Of a stretch of DNA of 5,052 bases, positions 4,711 through 5,052 are shown in pieces. The translations under genes and the position numbers were made by a program. Position 1 is the first letter of the stretch. Every line of letters begins with the position of its first letter. This DNA comes from an uncultured Oscillospiraceae bacterium (lineage in GTDB: Bacteria > Bacillota > Clostridia > Oscillospirales > Oscillospiraceae): positions 1 through 5,052 of the forward strand of contig CALWWS010000070.1 of NCBI GenBank assembly GCA_944385305.1. The letters are read 5' to 3'. The notes beneath the pieces are model-generated. The model saw only the letters and a list, made by a program, of their open reading frames with translations. It made no database searches and was not told the DNA's origin.

Positions 4711-5052
4711 ATGGAAAGTACCCAGATCAAGCCGGCGGAGGAGGCCCGGGAGCAGGCCGCCCCCGCCGCGCCCAAGTTTAAGCCGCCCAAGAAAAAGCGC
4801 AAGTGGCTCAAGCGGCTGATCGTTATTTTGGTGATTGTAGCGGTGCTGGTTCTGCTGCTCTCCCAGTGCATGCAGGCGGGCACCCAGCTGGTGGCCGGCA
4901 TCTATCTGCCCAGCACGGTGGAGAAGCGGGATATGACCGTGTCCGTGTCGGGCACCGGGGCCATCGAGCCCATCCACGCCTACAGGGCCACCACCCTGGT
5001 CAGCGGCGAGGTGCTGGAGGCCCCCTTTGAGGAGGGGCAGACGGTAAACGAG
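4711..5052 (+). CDS. efflux RND/ABC-type membrane-fusion protein, HlyD/MacA-like (partial, N-terminal part)
   Basis: The 114 visible codons run open to the right edge. Residues 1-32 are charged and Ala/Pro-rich and end in a strongly basic cluster (KFKPPKKKRKWLKR). A single membrane segment follows (about 35-52, IVILVIVAVLVLLL), and then an extracytoplasmic start typical of membrane-fusion proteins: VEKRDMTVSVSGTGAIEP (70-87), then TTLVSGEVLEAPFEEGQTV (94-112), the first strands of the biotinyl-lipoyl-like domain. Such proteins couple an inner-membrane transporter (often a MacB-type ABC ATPase/permease in Firmicutes) to export of peptides, drugs or lipids. The start ATG at 4711 has AAAGGAG (4694-4700) 10 nt upstream, and the gene begins 18 bp after tetR, implying one operon. 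Substrate and partner cannot be seen here; the ABC partner is inferred from usual gene order. Confidence 0.9.
   Translation, partial: MESTQIKPAEEAREQAAPAAPKFKPPKKKRKWLKRLIVILVIVAVLVLLLSQCMQAGTQLVAGIYLPSTVEKRDMTVSVSGTGAIEPIHAYRATTLVSGEVLEAPFEEGQTVNE

Noticed and set aside
4786..4803. PKKKRK in the membrane-fusion protein, identical to a classical eukaryotic nuclear localisation signal.
   Set aside because: It directly precedes a membrane segment in a bacterial protein and is explained by the positive-inside rule; coincidence.
4846..4875. Possible lipobox (LLLSQC, Cys53) in the membrane-fusion protein.
   Set aside because: Gln at the -1 position does not fit the [G/A/S]-C lipobox; an uncleaved membrane anchor is more likely.

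Overview
The window is a GC-rich (clearly above 60 % G+C by eye), gene-dense stretch of bacterial chromosome. It holds a sporulation gene typical of endospore formers (spoIIE), a SpoIIQ-like M23 protein, GGAGG-type ribosome binding sites and strong G/C third-position preference. Together these point to a GC-rich, spore-forming member of the Clostridia. An Oscillospiraceae-type gut anaerobe (Flavonifractor/Lawsonibacter-like) is my best guess, but this is inference from composition and gene content, not a database match.

Layout: (1) 1-463, minus strand: N-terminal 154 codons of a tRNA-dihydrouridine synthase (DusB family), running off the left edge. (2) 464-648: divergent control region with a good sigma-A promoter for dusB, a weaker candidate promoter for spoIIE, and a Spo0A-box-like heptamer. 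(3) 649-2994, plus strand: complete spoIIE (781 aa), with a polytopic membrane N-terminus, a central region with a cysteine cluster and a C-terminal PP2C phosphatase. (4) 2995-3074: two hairpin terminators between convergent genes. (5) 3075-3806, minus strand: 243-aa single-pass membrane protein with a Pro/Ser/Thr-rich linker and a LytM/M23 domain, SpoIIQ-like. (6) 3807-4071: 265-bp AT-richer intergenic region between divergent genes. It is the most signal-rich part of the window, with three response-regulator-like direct repeats at exact 11-bp period, an extended -10 enclosed in a 9-bp perfect inverted repeat, a second promoter with a perfect TTGACA, and a sigma-F-like promoter facing the M23 gene. 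(7) 4072-4692, plus strand: TetR/AcrR-family regulator. (8) 4711-5052, plus strand: start of a membrane-fusion (HlyD/MacA-like) protein, cut by the right edge.

Functional reading: spoIIE and the M23 gene belong to the same developmental stage. SpoIIE dephosphorylates SpoIIAA to release sigma-F in the forespore, and SpoIIQ-type proteins are classical sigma-F products that act at the forespore/mother-cell interface during engulfment. The right-hand part is a separate module: a TetR-type regulator 18 bp upstream of an efflux membrane-fusion protein, whose ABC ATPase/permease partners would be expected just beyond the window. I see no mobile element, CRISPR array, rRNA or tRNA. No clearly undescribed system is present. 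The best leads are the promoter architecture upstream of tetR and the unusual active-site pattern of the M23 protein.
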